NCBI RefSeq assembly: GCF_032854445.1
Contig: NC_088296.1
Location: 15,365,485-15,429,484, forward strand
DNA: 64,000 bases
Direction of reading: 5' to 3'
Source of the DNA: Liolophura sinensis
Lineage: Eukaryota > Mollusca > Polyplacophora > Chitonida > Chitonidae
Shown here: one piece after another, positions 14,455-29,209 of the stretch
Position numbering within the stretch: position 1 is the stretch's first letter
How the letters are laid out: the number at the start of each line of letters is the position of its first letter
Translations under genes and position numbers: made by a program
The notes under the pieces: generated by a model
Database searches by the model: none
Seen by the model: the letters and a program-made list of their open reading frames with translations, nothing else
Told to the model about the DNA's origin: nothing

Positions 14455-17400
14455 TTTGTTGGTCCCATGTGCCTAGGTCCATTAGCACTCAACTCAGCTA
14501 GGTCTAACTTATGTGTCCATAGCTTCACCAGTGGATGAAAGTTTAATGCTAGAAGATCCCCTGCTATGAGTGTGCAAGTGATGAGCTAGTGGTGTGCTAA
14601 TGGCATGCAAGTAGCAGGCTACATGTAGGTGTCAACTTACGGCATGCTGTTGAGAAGCTTAAGCCTGGTTGTACTGTATATGCTGTACAGTAATTCTTCA
14701 ACTTTTTGGCATGTTCGAAAGGTGTTATTTAAGCATATTCTGAAGGCATTTTTCTGTGTTAACTGTATAAAATTATACTTTCTGTGAAGTCATAAAACAG
14801 GCCAATCCAACCAATGTAGTTTTGTCTCTAAAATGAAATTTAAAATGTGCATAAATTGCACTGAAAGTTGCTCTTTCATATGCGAAAAGGTTGAAGAATT
14901 AGTAGTTAAGCTTTGTATATTATAAATCATGGTTTGAGAATGATTATAGACCACTGGAGAAATCATTGGAACACATGCATGATTCTTTGTTCCCATACAT
15001 CACCACTGCTTTTTAAAGGGTCACTTCCTCCCAGTTCTCTAATTAGCGAGGATTTATTGATACTCAAGATTATTGATCAGGCAGTGTTTCTTTTCTCCTG
15101 CCTGGTCACTTCAATAAATTAACATATGTGTGCCATACAGCTCAAAAGTAAGCCAATAGATCTGGCACGCTCCTCACGACAAGTTACCTTGGCAACAAAG
15201 GCACCAAAGGAAAACGTGATGAGGACATTATGAGAGCTGTTGAAATTGATTTGTGTTTTGCGCTCGATACTTGACCACTTGACTTTCACCATTTGATGCA
15301 TTGCCTTTTCTCAGTTCCTTGACTGAGAGTAAACCTGGGATATCTTGTAAAAGTGAGAGCAAGAGGGATTCTTTTTTGTGGGTTTATCCTGACATGGCAG
15401 AGGAATTGACATTTTCCTGAACAAGCGTGGCTCCGCTGACATTTAGTGAAATAATTTCTGAAAGACAGCAACAATTTCGTGATCTGGGACGTGTTAAGTT
15501 TCATATCCGATAATGAGACGAAAGACCCTTAAAAAGGTATTATGGTCCTGTAATTAGTACAAAACAGATAATGTAAATTCTCCTATCGTAACTTTAGAGG
15601 TGTCGCAAGATTTTAGCTTTCAGTGTATGACTGTTTCATGATGTAATTAATCTGTGAAATGAGACAAAGTGATCAGTTACTCTTTCAGTCAATCCTGCAA
15701 ATTAGACAATGTCCTATATCAAATGGTATATTGACAGTGGCCATCTGATTGTTACACTAGGACAAAAATTCCATGAAAGCAACAATCTAACTGTTTTTTT
15801 TTTTAAGTAATGTCAATGGCTGGAAACCGTGTCATTTAGGCCGTTTAAGTGCCGCAGCAACTTAAAAATTATTTCCAAGCTTTTATGTTTGTAAAAGCTA
15901 GTGTAACTTGGTCTACAACATATACATGCATGTGAAAAGATTAATGGTAGCCATTTTAATGTTATAGTTGACAAAATTTAGTACATGATTAAGGTTTAAC
16001 TCTACACCATACTGAAGACTTTTACACTTGTGTAATGGTGGTAGGGGAACTGATTGGCGTAAACAGAAGTTCTTGGTAGAAAAAGCATTGGGGCCACTTT
16101 CACAAAACTTCGTAAATCTGTTTTTCATACGCTTTCTCGTAAATGACATCGCCTTATGGCACTTATAACCCAGACAACGTCTGTAACGAGAAGTCTATGA
16201 CTGACAAAGTTTTGCGAAGGAGCCCCTGCTCCTCGTCAGCGACATGTATCCTGTGTACCTGTTACTGAGCTAGCAAGAGAGGATTCTAGGGGAAAAATGT
16301 ACATCACTGGATTGGGACAGATTTCATTGAGTTCAAGTGAAAGCCCTTTTGTAGAAATTTATTATCTATTTTAGAGTATGTGCATTTCGTGTTTTGTTGT
16401 TGTTGTTGCAATGGATGTGAATATAGTTGTGTAGTTGTGAGGACTCTAGTTTTATTTTAGTAATTTGGTAGAATGCTATTTAGATTGATATTGTGGAGGC
16501 TTAATTTAACTGGAAAAGGTGAGAAAGTTATACCTTGATTGTAAGTGTCAATAATTCAAAATCGGGTGTTAAATGTTATGGTTTGTGAATTGTAATGTCA
16601 AATTTGTGTTGCGGTGATTTGTCAGTATACATTGTGGTACATGTATTTGAAGTTGTTATTTAATTTTATTGGTGTTTTACACCGTACTCAAAAATATTTC
16701 ACTTATACAACCGGTAATATGGTGGGAGGAAAGTTGGCAGGGCCAGTTGAACACCAATGATTATCCGCAGGTTGTTGCCAGACCCATGTCCTCATTGATT
16801 ATGTTTTCATTCCTCCTTAAATTATTCATGGCATAAACCACAATTTACACCTGTGAGCAACTGAATGTCATTAATTTACAGGAATGCCTGATCTGGGTGT
16901 CTGACTTAATTAATACAGTGATAGTTGGTCATCAGAGTTTCAGGTACTAACTAAAAGTGGATTGTAAGATCGTTTATTGTTGTATGAAACAGGAGGCTAA
17001 AACAACCGGGAGAGAGCCTCAGAGAAGCAGATCTCAGACAAGCACTTCCAGTAAGAAGAGTGGAGGAAGAGAGGTATATTAATAAATATCTGTTATGGTT
17101 CTGTTGAAGCAATGTTAAATGCTGAATTTCATATTTGCATTTTCAAGTGACATATTTAGCTTGATTCTGATTGATACATCAATCTTATAGTCAAGCTACA
17201 TAATAGGTGTTTTCTTTTTTTGTTTTTTTGGTAAAGTTTGACTTATTTTTTGTCATCAAAAGTATCATTTTAAGGCCTTTGTGTGCTTCTGAAAATGCAT
17301 TTTACTTACCACACCTCAGGTGAAATACATCTCCTACTCTCTTTCCTAGAACAACTTTGGTTGGAATTTAATATGATATGAAAGAAACGCTAGTGTGTCT

Positions 17401-20400
17401 GAGAAAAAGAACTATAATACCATGGTTCCAAATAAAAGGGACACCTGACAGTTTCTCAGTTGGTTAGCACACTAGCACAGCTTAATGACCTAGGAGCCTC
17501 TCACCAATGTGGTCGTTTTTAGTTCAGCTCGTGCTGGCTTCCTCTCGTGGGAAGGTCTTCCAGCAACCTGCGGATGGCAGTGTGTTTTCCCTCCCACCAT
17601 GATTCTGGCCACTGCCATATAAGTGAAATATTCTTGAGTATGATGTAAAACATCATTTAAATAAATAAATAAATAAATAAATCCAAATGAAAGTCCTGAA
17701 AAAGTCATGGAGTTATTTCTGAAAGGTTTCTAAAGCCATTGAATGTATCAAGTATTCATTTGTTGTGCGTGAACCCTGCATTAGACTATGCTGCACTTCT
17801 CTTTAGACACCATTGGAGTTTTGCTTGACTACAATTAATGGCCTGGCTACAGGTAACAGAAAGTGTGTCATTTTCATTTATGCTATTGAGTGTAGTTTTG
17901 CCACAAATCTCAGACAAATTGTGTAAGAAAGCAGACAGAATATTTGTTTTTTTGGAAAGGAACTGGCAATAGCTTTCATTGTAAGACAGTGATAAAATTC
18001 TGCCTTTTGCCCCTATTTACCACTGCTTTATAATCAATATAGTTATACCATCTCTTAACCATGTTAACCCTTCGTGTGCTTTGTTTCAGTCAAAACAGAG
18101 CAGTAAGACAAGTCTGAAGCAGAAGAGTGAAGGTGGAACAGGTAAATGCGTAAAGACAAAGTTACAAATATTAACTTTTCTAAGCTTAATTATCTGCTCT
18201 GTTTTTACACACTCCTTTGTTAATGCAGTGCGGTGCATCTTGATTTGCAACTTCCATCCGTGTGTGTGTGTGTGTCTGTATTACACGTACATGTGGAAAT
18301 GATTTCTCTCGTGAAAACTATTTGAACTTTAGTGCTTCCAGGTTTAGTGCAGTCACATAATCTCCACACAGTGATGACTGAACAGGATCTGATTGTATTT
18401 TGAACCTGGGAAATAAGAACAACTGAAGTATTTTACATGTGCTTACATGTATGTACATGTACTTCACACAAAATGAGGCGTCCCTTACAGACATGAGGTG
18501 TACACCTCTTTGAAGTGTATATGGGGTGAACGCCTCATGCACATCTTAGTGTGAGGTATAGATAAGGTGTACACCTCACAGGTGAGGTATAGGTGATGTG
18601 TATATGGGGTGAACGCCTCATGTACACCATAGTGTGAGGCATTGATGAGATGTACACCTCTTTGGTGAGGTGTAGGTGAGGTGTATATGGGGTGAACGCC
18701 TCATGTACACCTTAGAGTGAAGTATAGATGAGGTGTACACCTCAGTGGTGAGGTGTAGGTGATGTGTATATGGGGTGACTGCCTCATGTACACCTTATTG
18801 TTAGGTTTGGATGAGGTGTACACCCCATCTATATTATCTGAGGTGTACTGTACCGCAAGTACAGCCCTGTCATACGTCTTTACCTCATATCAGGAAAAGT
18901 CAACACTTACAAGATTACAGTTACACCTTAGGCACTTTGAAAGTTATAGAAAAACAAAAGATGTACCTCAGGTACACCTTCAGAACTTTGAGAATTTTTT
19001 TCTTTTTAGTGGTTTTTGAATACGAGCTAATTTACACCTCAGCAACTTTGAAAAAAATTAACATTCAGAAGATTTACCTCAAGTCAGGTTAGAAATTTTG
19101 AAAGCTAAAAGAAGAAAAATGATGTGCAAAAAGTACACCTTAGAAACTTTGAGAGTTTTTGATTATAATTTAGTGGTCATGTACCCCAGGTACACCTCAG
19201 CCATTTTTTTTAAGTTTTAATACTATTAAGAGATCAGATTTTGACATTTTATTTCAGACAAATGGTGAGTACAGAATTACAAATGTTATTGTGCAAAAGA
19301 AAAAATGTTTACGTAATAAATATAAGCCTTTGTCTTACCATATACTGACTTGCTATTCAGTGTGCAACTAATGACCAATCACAGAGAGTGAATATATTTG
19401 CCCCTGATTATTGTAAGATGGCTGGGCTGAAAAATGTGCAACCAGACTCTATGAAGACAGCCCAATTATGGACTGATTAATGCTTTCTGGGACAAAATTT
19501 ATACATGTTTGGGCAAATGAACAGTTCTAGAGGGCATAGAAAAGGAGTAGCACTAAATTTTGATCAAGCAGCTAGAAAGTAAATGTATATCACTGTTGAA
19601 ATTAGCTTAGATTTACAGATGCTGTAAACAAAGAACTGAGTGCACAAAGTTACTTAAATTTATCTAAATTTTTTACAGTCAATATTTAAGTGTTTTGAGC
19701 TTGTTTTCTATCAAAATAAAAGTGAAAACAGTATACATCCACCTAGCCTATCAGCATGTTCCTCAGCTATACCACAGATACACCTTATGCATCATATTTT
19801 TTACCTAATATTTACAGGGTACACCTCTACGGAGGTGTACTAGAGGTGTACTTGTACTAATTTGCATAATTGGCAGTACCACAGATACACCCTTAATACA
19901 CCTCACATACACCTTAGACGTACCTCAGCTCAGATATACTCCAATGGTACACCTCACATGTACCTCAAGTATAGTACACCTTATAAGGGCAAGGGATATA
20001 TTTAATGAACATAACACGCAGCTTCTATTTTTTTTTATTTTTCTTCTTTTCACCTTGTAAATTACCAGTCTTGGTACTTTGCTTGGTATTCTTAAGCAGG
20101 GAATTTTGAAGGTTCCCTTCCTTGCATTGTTCTTGTGGCCCTTGCTGGAATTCAGTTGTTGAACCATGTTTTTTCATGTAGTCTTACGTGACGTTCATCG
20201 GAGGCCATTGGCCTTCCACTAATGGGACGAATATGTTACACCAGGGAGAGTTTGCTAGTAACTGCAAAGAAAAGACAATACTGGATCAAATATAAATATA
20301 TATATCAATAAAGAATACTTTTAAAGTTCAAAAAAATGTTGCTTTATTTTTGTTATGTACTCTAACCGAGATATTGCAGTATGCAAGTATACAAAAATGT

Positions 20401-23400
20401 ATTGAAAATCAAACTTCTACCACCCAAGAACCCATCTGTTCCACTGTGACATTACCTATTAGTTCACCGTTTAGGTCTGTTATGACCCCATTTCCGAAAT
20501 AACTTGGGTTATGTTATTTGTTGTCTTTTATTTCAAATGGTGAAGGTCTGTGCATTCCCTCTGGCTACTCCATGTTTCTCCAGCCACTCTGTGACAAGCA
20601 TTGTATATATAAAGTGAATAATTCTTGAATGTGGCATTTGACAACAATGAAGAAGATAAATACATACTTCCTGACTTAGAACTCAGGATATAAAGGGGGA
20701 CAGACCATGCAAGCATGCATTGATGTTTCCTGCCTTCATCTTTTATGTCTGTGGAATGGCATTCCAGTGAGGCAGCACAATGATTCTCCTGTGAAGAAAC
20801 AGACTTGACCAAAATAGTGTTGAAACAGTAGTAATATTTTTAACACCAAAAGAAATCTTATATTAAACCTATCAGACTTGTACTTTTGTGGTTTCCCACA
20901 GATCCAGTGCCGTCAGGTATTAAGGAGTATGCAGATGTGGCTGTACAAGACGAGGGTGGCAACCCTGATGCTGCCACAGTCAGCTCTCATTATCTGGACA
21001 TGGTCAGAGAAGAAACAGGGGACTTCAGCAACTCCTACGATCTTCAAGATGAGGAATCCTGGGTAGGGTTGTCTACAAAGGGAAACAAAAACTAAATCCT
21101 CTAAATATTCGACTTTTATATGCAGTTTGAAAACATGCTGTACTGTATTTCAGAAGTTTACTTCTGAAAATCCAGAATTTCCTTAAAGTCTCCTTGTTTC
21201 CCCATTAAATTTGTTGCTTTCCAGTATAATCTTACATTGTGTCATACTCCTTACAGCGGATGCACCACTCTCTACCTTTCGCTTTACATCTCTGCCACCA
21301 GTAGCAAATTTTGTACAGAACTCTTGAATAACGCAGAGGTCACTGGGGTCACGGCAATGAGTCAGGAAGTGATGTCAGAAAACACACAGAATCTCTCTTA
21401 GCCCTGGCCTCCAGCGATACTTAATACACTAGCATGCCTTTTATCTAGACAATGTGCAGCATGATAACCAACACCTGAAACAGTTTTATTGATGAATGCT
21501 GATTGAATAGTTCTGGTAAGTGGGAAGGTCTGCCAGCAACCTGCGGATGGTCGTGGGCTTCCCCCGGGCTCTGCCAGGTTTCTTGCCACCATAATGCTGG
21601 TCGCCGTCGTATAAGTGAAATATTCTTGAGTACGGCATAAAATACCAATCAAATAAATAAATAAATTGAATAGCTCTGCCCGAGGACACAAGTGGTAAGG
21701 CTAATCCTAAGCAAGCCTATATATGTGCCTCTCACATGCTCCAAAGATCAGGCTTGTCTATTGGTTACAGTAATGTAAAGTGAGAGGTATCAAGCGCTGT
21801 AGAGAGTATGAGGTATATGTTTCTCAAAAGCATATTTTTTTTTTTTTCAGAAAATTCTGTTAGCCGTCAGAACTCTTCTGCTTTCATTCTTAGATTGCTA
21901 TCACAGTAGTTTAATAAGCATTGCATATTTTTTTCTTATTTCAGGCCAGTGTTCCCAAAGATCAGATGACTGGTCGATTCATGCAGTACAGAAAACTAGT
22001 AAGTATTCATCCGATTTAACAGCTACATTTTCGTGACAATGTTGTCGTCACGTTTTTGCATAATGCATATTTAATTCTGTGTGTTAAATATATTATTTAT
22101 GTTGAGTACAAATCTTTGTTCATTAATCATCAGTTTATTGCTTTAATTTTTTTTTTTTTTTTTTTTAGGAATTTAAAACATTTGCCTTTATCATTATTAG
22201 ATGTACTTCATTTTAGTGCAGTCCCTTTCCTTGATGTCATTATTACCTAATTTGCATGCAGAATTTTTCGTAATACACTATTTCACCTAAAGCATATTTT
22301 CATTGCCACATTTTGTTTTATCCTGATTGATTCACCTCCCTTACAGGGCCACTTCAGAGGTTTTTCTAAAATTTTGATTAATTTCTGATCAGAAAAGGTT
22401 CATGGTTGGCAACAAAAGTATCATTCAGAAAAGGTTCATGGTTGGCAACAAAAGTATCATTCAGAAAAGGTTCATGGTTGGCAACAAAAGTATCATTCAG
22501 AAAAGGTTCATGGTTGGCAACAAAAGTATCATATCAAAAAAAAAAAAGGGAATTTTCACACCAGTCTTTAGGTTAAATGTGCGCATTAGCCAACAATGCA
22601 ATCTCATTGGTCGGCAGCAATACACCTGTCAGGTGTCAAGTTAACCAGAAGGTTCCAATGACACGCCCTCTCACATGCATTCATACAGTTATATACTCAT
22701 GTGTACAATGCAGATACATGGTTATAAATGACAGGGATTCCTTCTTGTAAACTTTAATGAGTGGAAAGAAACACTCTTCATAATTCAGTGAATTTCCAAC
22801 ACTGAAATAACTATCTATCATGAGACGTGTGAAAATTCTGGTTCGAGCAATTAAGTCTCGAGACTTTATACCCCCATCACACAAAACAACTTCTCACAGC
22901 CTTCTTAAAATTACTGCTGAATGAACTCAAACTGCGTGCAAACGAAGTGGACGTTGTAGCAACTTTTTACGGTCTCCATACAAACCCCCGGCTCAGTCGG
23001 GAAAAGTGCTCTAGAACTTCAAACCTGCTCAAAATTTTTTGACGGCCATCCCGTTCTGTAATTAGATGGAGTGACAACATACTTTAAACGAGATGGACAC
23101 ACTACGAATGGAATTGCTGTACTTCAATCCTAGTAGGGGTGTGTTACGAGGCGGTGTAGTAGGGCGTCAATTGCAGTACATCTGCACACCCACGGGATCC
23201 GTTTGTACCTCGTTTACAGACATGCCCACTTGTCCCAACTCGTGGACTAATGCATCATATTTTAGACATCATTTAGCCAAAATTCCACGTTCTGCGCCAA
23301 CCATGGCCTGTTTTATGCCTTTCTTTAGAACGTGCAGGACGTTTTGAGAACAATTTTGCTGTGACAATAGCATTAAAGAATTTTTTAAATATTTTTCTAT

Positions 23401-26400
23401 GATACCTGTGACCTTCTTCCTATGTTCTATGTACATGTATAGCCACAGACTTCATGCTCACTTTAACATGTTCATGATTATCTGTTTATTTAGGCTTTGT
23501 ACATATGTAAGTCCTGTGCTCATTTCATCGGTCCATTCTTACACCTGTTGTTTTGTTTTCAGACACGCAAACGTCTTGCAGATTTAGAAGATCAACTGGC
23601 CACGACTGTCCGCAAAACTCACAAAAAAGTGGACACGCTGAAGGCACAGTTTCAGGAGCACAAATCCAAGTGGGAAGCTGTGAGTGTTATTCAAAGTAAA
23701 AAGAAAAGCTCTCCAGCGAAGTAACGAGTTCAAATCTGGACCACGTCATTTTTTGTGACAACTCAGACATCGTCTGTTATCTTGATTCTGACAATGAATA
23801 ATTATTCCAGTTTTCTAAAATAATTTATGTGAGTTTCAATAGTTTATTTAAAATAGGCTGATGAAGCTTTTAAAATAGGCTGATGAAGCTTTTAAAATAG
23901 GTTGATGAAGCTTTTAAAATAGGCTGATGAAGCTTTCAAAATAGGCTGATGAAGCTTTTAAAATAGGCTGATGAAGCTTTTAAAACAGGCTGATGAAGCT
24001 TTAAAACTTAACACATCGTCTTAAGAAAGTGTGTTTTTCTCTCCATGTAAAGCATACATCTTTTGTCTGAAGAACATCCTCAGACGGAATTTTTGTGATT
24101 CCTCTCTCCACTGTTCTCGAGGCTGCTCTTGGCGGCATATAGTATTTGTGAAGAAATGATAACGATGTTAGTAACATCGAAACATCCTGGTAATAAGGCA
24201 GAGTTGTATATCCATGAGAAATCTCTTGTTAGGGTTCTTTAGGTCTACTGCAGTCTCCAATGCTTGCAAGGCCGTTAGGTTGTCTTTCAATGCGTGAATG
24301 ACTCCGGAACCGCTCACAAATGCAGTCACTGTGAGTCCACCTTGGTGGGCCTCTGTGGCTCAGTTGGTTAGCACATTCGCACAGTTTTATGAACCAGAAG
24401 CCTCTCACCAATACGGTCACCGGCCATTACATGGGAAGGTGTACCAGTAACCTGCGGATGGTCGTGGGTTGCGGCTGTACCCGGATTGCTCCCACCATAA
24501 TGCTGGCCGCCGTCGTATAAGTGAGGTATTCTTGAGTACGGCGTAAAACACCAATCAAATAAATCAGTCAAGTCCACCTCATTCTGGCTTCCTGTTCAGC
24601 CATATGTGTGAAGATCTGCCATCAACATGTTGATGGTCATGGGTTTTCTCTGGCTCTGTTTGATTCTCCTGTAAAATTTTATTAGTCAGTGTTGATTTTT
24701 TGCCAAAAAAACTGGCATAAATTAATCGCTTTAATATCATGAGGGTTTTTATTAATGGTCATGACAGGTCACTGATATATGTATGTAAGTCAAGATTTAT
24801 AATGTGTGTTTTTTGTATAAATTCAGTACAACTATTCATCAAAAATGCCACTTGTACATTTGTGTTTGCATTGCCAGGAGAGAAATGTGCTTGTTCAGCA
24901 AATTGGACAGGCGATGAGGCTCCAGTCCGAGGCTGAGAATGAGGCTGACGTGGCTATGTCACAGCTGGAGGACTTCATCATTGAACAAGAGAAACTGGTC
25001 AGTATAACATCCATTTGTAATATAGGAATTTTGATTTTTGACATTATGGTGACGTCTCTTTGTGACGTATTGTCATCGCTTTGCAGCACACAATTAACAT
25101 GGGTGTGGTATATGCTGTGCATACTGACAATTATCCACAAAGGTCACTCTAATGGGAACCTATCATACGCCTGGCAGCAGACCCTTGACCCCTCATTTTA
25201 CTGACATCAAATGTTCCTTTTCCAGCTCGCCATGATGACGTCACATTGAAGTCCGTGCGACCTGACAGTAGAAACTGATACATTGTAACAGTGTAGACAT
25301 TAAGCTACAACTCATTCTTGACCTAACAATGGCTCAATGGTGTGCCTCACACCAGTGCTTCACACCAGCGCCTCACACTAGGGCTTCACACCACCACCAC
25401 ACACCAGGACCACACACCAGGGCAACACACCAGCGCCACACACCAGTGCTCCACAACAGTGTTCCACACCAGCGCCGCACACCAGTGCCACACCCCAACG
25501 TCTCACACTAGCGCCACACACAACTGCGCCTCACACCAGCGCCACACACCAGGGCCTCACACCAGTGCCACACACCAGCACTACACACCAGCCACACACA
25601 CCAGCGTGACACACCAGCTCCTCACACCAGCACCACACACCAGCACCACACACCAGGGCCTCACACCAGTGCCACACACCAGCACCACACACCAGGGCCT
25701 CACACCAGGGCCTCGCACCAGGGCCACACACCAGTTCCACACACCAGCGCCTCACACCAGCGCCACACACTAGTGCCACACACCAGGGCCTCACACCAGT
25801 GCCTCACACCAGCGCGACACACCAGCGCCTCACACCAGCACCACACACCAGCACCACACACCAGGGCCTCACACCAGTGCCACACTCCAGCGCCACACAC
25901 CTGGGCCTCGCACCAGGGCCACACACCAGCGCCACACACCAGGGCCTCGCACCAGGGCCACACACCAGTGCCCCACACCAGCGCCACACACCAGTGCTAC
26001 ACACCAGGGCCTCACACCAGTGCCTCACACCAGCACCACACAACAGCGCCTCACACCAGCACCACACACCAGCGCCTCACACCAGGGCCTCACACCAGCG
26101 CCTCACACCAGCGCCTCACACCAGCCACACACACCAGCCACACACACCAGCCACACACACCAGCATGACACAACAGCGCCTCACACCAGCACCACACAAC
26201 AGCGCCTCACACCAGCACCACACACCAGCGCCTCACACCAGCGCCACACACCAGGGCCTCACACCAGCGCCTCACACCAGCCACACACACCAGCCACACA
26301 CACCAGCCACACACACCAGCGTGACACAACAGCGCCTCACACCAACGCCTCACACCAGCGCCACACACCAGCGCCACACACCAGCGCCTCACACTAGCGC

Positions 26401-29163
26401 CACACACCAGCGCCACACACAAGTGCGCCTCACACCAGAGCCACACACCGGCGCCTCACACAACAGTGCTCCACACCAGCGCCACACACCAGCGCCACAC
26501 ACCAGCGCCACACACCAGGGTCTCACACAATGCTGTAATGATCTGAAAACTCCCATTTTTTGTCGTAGTTAGTTAATAACTATTTTTTAATAAACCCGAG
26601 TGTTCTCAACACTGTAACATTTGTTCGTACCTCAGTATCTAGATAACTCAGTCTTTCATCGGGCAACCAGATGACTCACTTTATTTTATTTATTTCGAGA
26701 TCTAATCTGAACAGCTAGCAATCAGAAATTTCCAAATTTTTAAAAGAGCTTAATCTTTGTGAGAAACACCATATCTGAATATGTGAATTTTTGAAGAAGT
26801 GATGCCTTAAGAATTTAGGTGTACAATTTACAGTTATCCATGACTGCTTTGGTGGTCAGAGCATCCATGTCAAATTCGACCCAGAATCAAACACGGGTCA
26901 GATCATACCAAAAATTTGAAAACTGGTACTTGTTGCTGCCTCACTTGATGCTCAGCGCTGAGAGGTTAAGGCAAGGAAACAGGACTGGTTGGTCTGGTGT
27001 CAGTATAATGCGACTGGGTGGGGTGTCATGTCTGGTGTCTTTGGTGTGATACTTCAGTGGTGGCAACACTTAAGTGGCATGGACTCACCCTGCTACAAAT
27101 AGACGCAATATATATACTCACAGCTAATGACTCCTTGCCATATGACTGAAAATTAGTAAGTACGACGTTAAACCCCAAGCATACAGACAGACATATCATG
27201 CGTGACAGCATCATCTTGCTTGGAAACTATGTGTTTATATTTATTGTTTTTGTTAACTTGTAGGAAAATTTAGAAGGCCAGAAACATGAAGAGTTATCAC
27301 GACAGACTACTAAACTAGCTGAAGAAGCACAGGTTAAACTGGCTGCCCAGGCTGAGGAAAGGGCCCAGAATATCACACCAGCTGATCAGACACCTGGTGG
27401 GAGAACATCAACAGCCAAGGGAGATAATGCTGACACAACACTAGAAGTGACAGCTCATCCTGAAGTCATGGAAACTAAAAGTCCGTCCAGAGGCAGTGAT
27501 AGGAAGGGTGAGCAGTCAGACGGGGAGACCGTTGACCCTGGGGATAATGCAGAACGACCCATGAGCATGTCAAAGGAAGGAGAGCCAGAACTCACCAAAC
27601 TTCTTCAGCAAACTGACGATGCTAAGGTACTAGTTCAAGGTCAAATGGGGCAAAAAGTTAGGTCTGTATTTGACCTTTTATGGAAAATCAGCTTTGGGGG
27701 GGGGGGGGGGAGAATAAAGGGTACAAACTATTACTTTAGTGCTAAAACTTGTATGTCTCCAGAAGGATATCCCCCTATAAACTTCAAAACACCTTTTTTA
27801 ATATTAATGGATCGACTCAGGAAAAGTTGTAACCTTTATAGTGATGTGTTTAATTTTACGTTAAACATAATGTTTGGAATTTTTGGAATTTACTCGAGAG
27901 GTTTCCACGTAACACCTTGACACGATAGAAAAATGGAAACATGAATAAAAAATGTATGTTTGTATAGAATGTTTTCATGGTTGAAAATCATGGACTCCAC
28001 AAGTACATGTCGAGGCCATACTCAGTTATTTGAGTTCTTCGCTGTCGGCGTTCATGGGGCCTTATTGATAATACACAATAGATGACGCCCGTGTGGCTGT
28101 TTAGGCAGTTGAGCTTTCATGATTGGCATATCTGCAAATTTATTAATTATTTGCCAAAAGGCAGTGGTTTACCAGGCTATGAAATTTGGACGGTCAGAGT
28201 GGAAGGCTAGGAACTGCATTTAGAGCATAATGGCATTGAGTTCAAGTTCAGTGAAACACTTTGCAGCATCATGGCACCAAATGACAGCTTTTGTTCACAG
28301 TCATGTTAGCGCTTGTTTTTTGCCAACGGACAAGTATTAAAACAACCTGGGAAGAGGTAGCTCTAACAACTGACACAACTTCTGTTTTGTGTGAGCTTTC
28401 GTGATATCATACCGTGAGGGTAGCTGGCACCCTTGTGTGGGTAACTCTAATATAGGCCTACCAGTTGAGCGCTACGTAGTTCAAGGGCTGCATTTGTGGG
28501 AACGTTCCAGGGAACAGATCAGCGTAACTGATTTATCATTCAGCAAAGTTACACTCCATGCGAACGAAACCAGATTTCGTGGCCAGGTTTTCCCGAACAC
28601 ACTCTGATTCTCCTCACAGATAAAACTAACACCCATGGTATATGAGAAAAATTCCTGTGTATGGTAACAACAATCAGTCACATCAAATGTCTCAGGCTGT
28701 TTACAAGTGTTGTCTTTATCTCTCAGGTACAGGAGTTGAAGCGGTCATCCACCACCTTATCTGCGGCACCCACCCTAGAGACCCCTGTAAAGGACACTGG
28801 TCCGAGATCACAGTCTGCTCAGGTAATCTGGAGAGAGAGGAACTGCTCTTGTGCAGAAACTTTTAAGGCAAGAGTTATGTCCCATGCCAGTGGAGTGTTA
28901 TCTTGTGATATGGTAGGGAAGCTGCGTACATGTAGTTTGATATAAAGTGGGGCCATGCAGCTCACAAAATGAATTGGATTTTAGATCAGTAATAAGTTCA
29001 TCAAATTTCTTGAGTCCCATTTTGTTTTAGTTTTCTTGGTTAGCATTGAGCATTGCATATGCAGAACACTTGCATAAATGAACAAACTTAAAAAATTTTT
29101 GAGAACAGGCCCTGGTATACACAAAACGGTTATCATAATCTGTATATATAAGCTACATATGTA

Positions 29164-29209
<46 letters not shown>

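Noticed and set aside
14790..15504. Minus-strand ORFs of 60-72 codons between 14.8 and 15.5 kb
   Set aside because: One lies in an M1 MITE; the others have no splice context, domain-like composition or support from neighbouring frames.
19259..19265. Possible 7-nt microexon (TTTATTTCAG, ACAAATG, GTGAGT)
   Set aside because: The splice signals are good, but inserting it between exons 7 and 8 creates an immediate TGA. The direct 7-to-8 join is in phase.
25799..26572. 257-codon ORF of His/Thr/Pro/Ala repeats
   Set aside because: It lies wholly inside the intron 11 minisatellite, frames on both strands are open, and there is no splice or start context. The phase-0 join of exons 11 and 12 does not need it.
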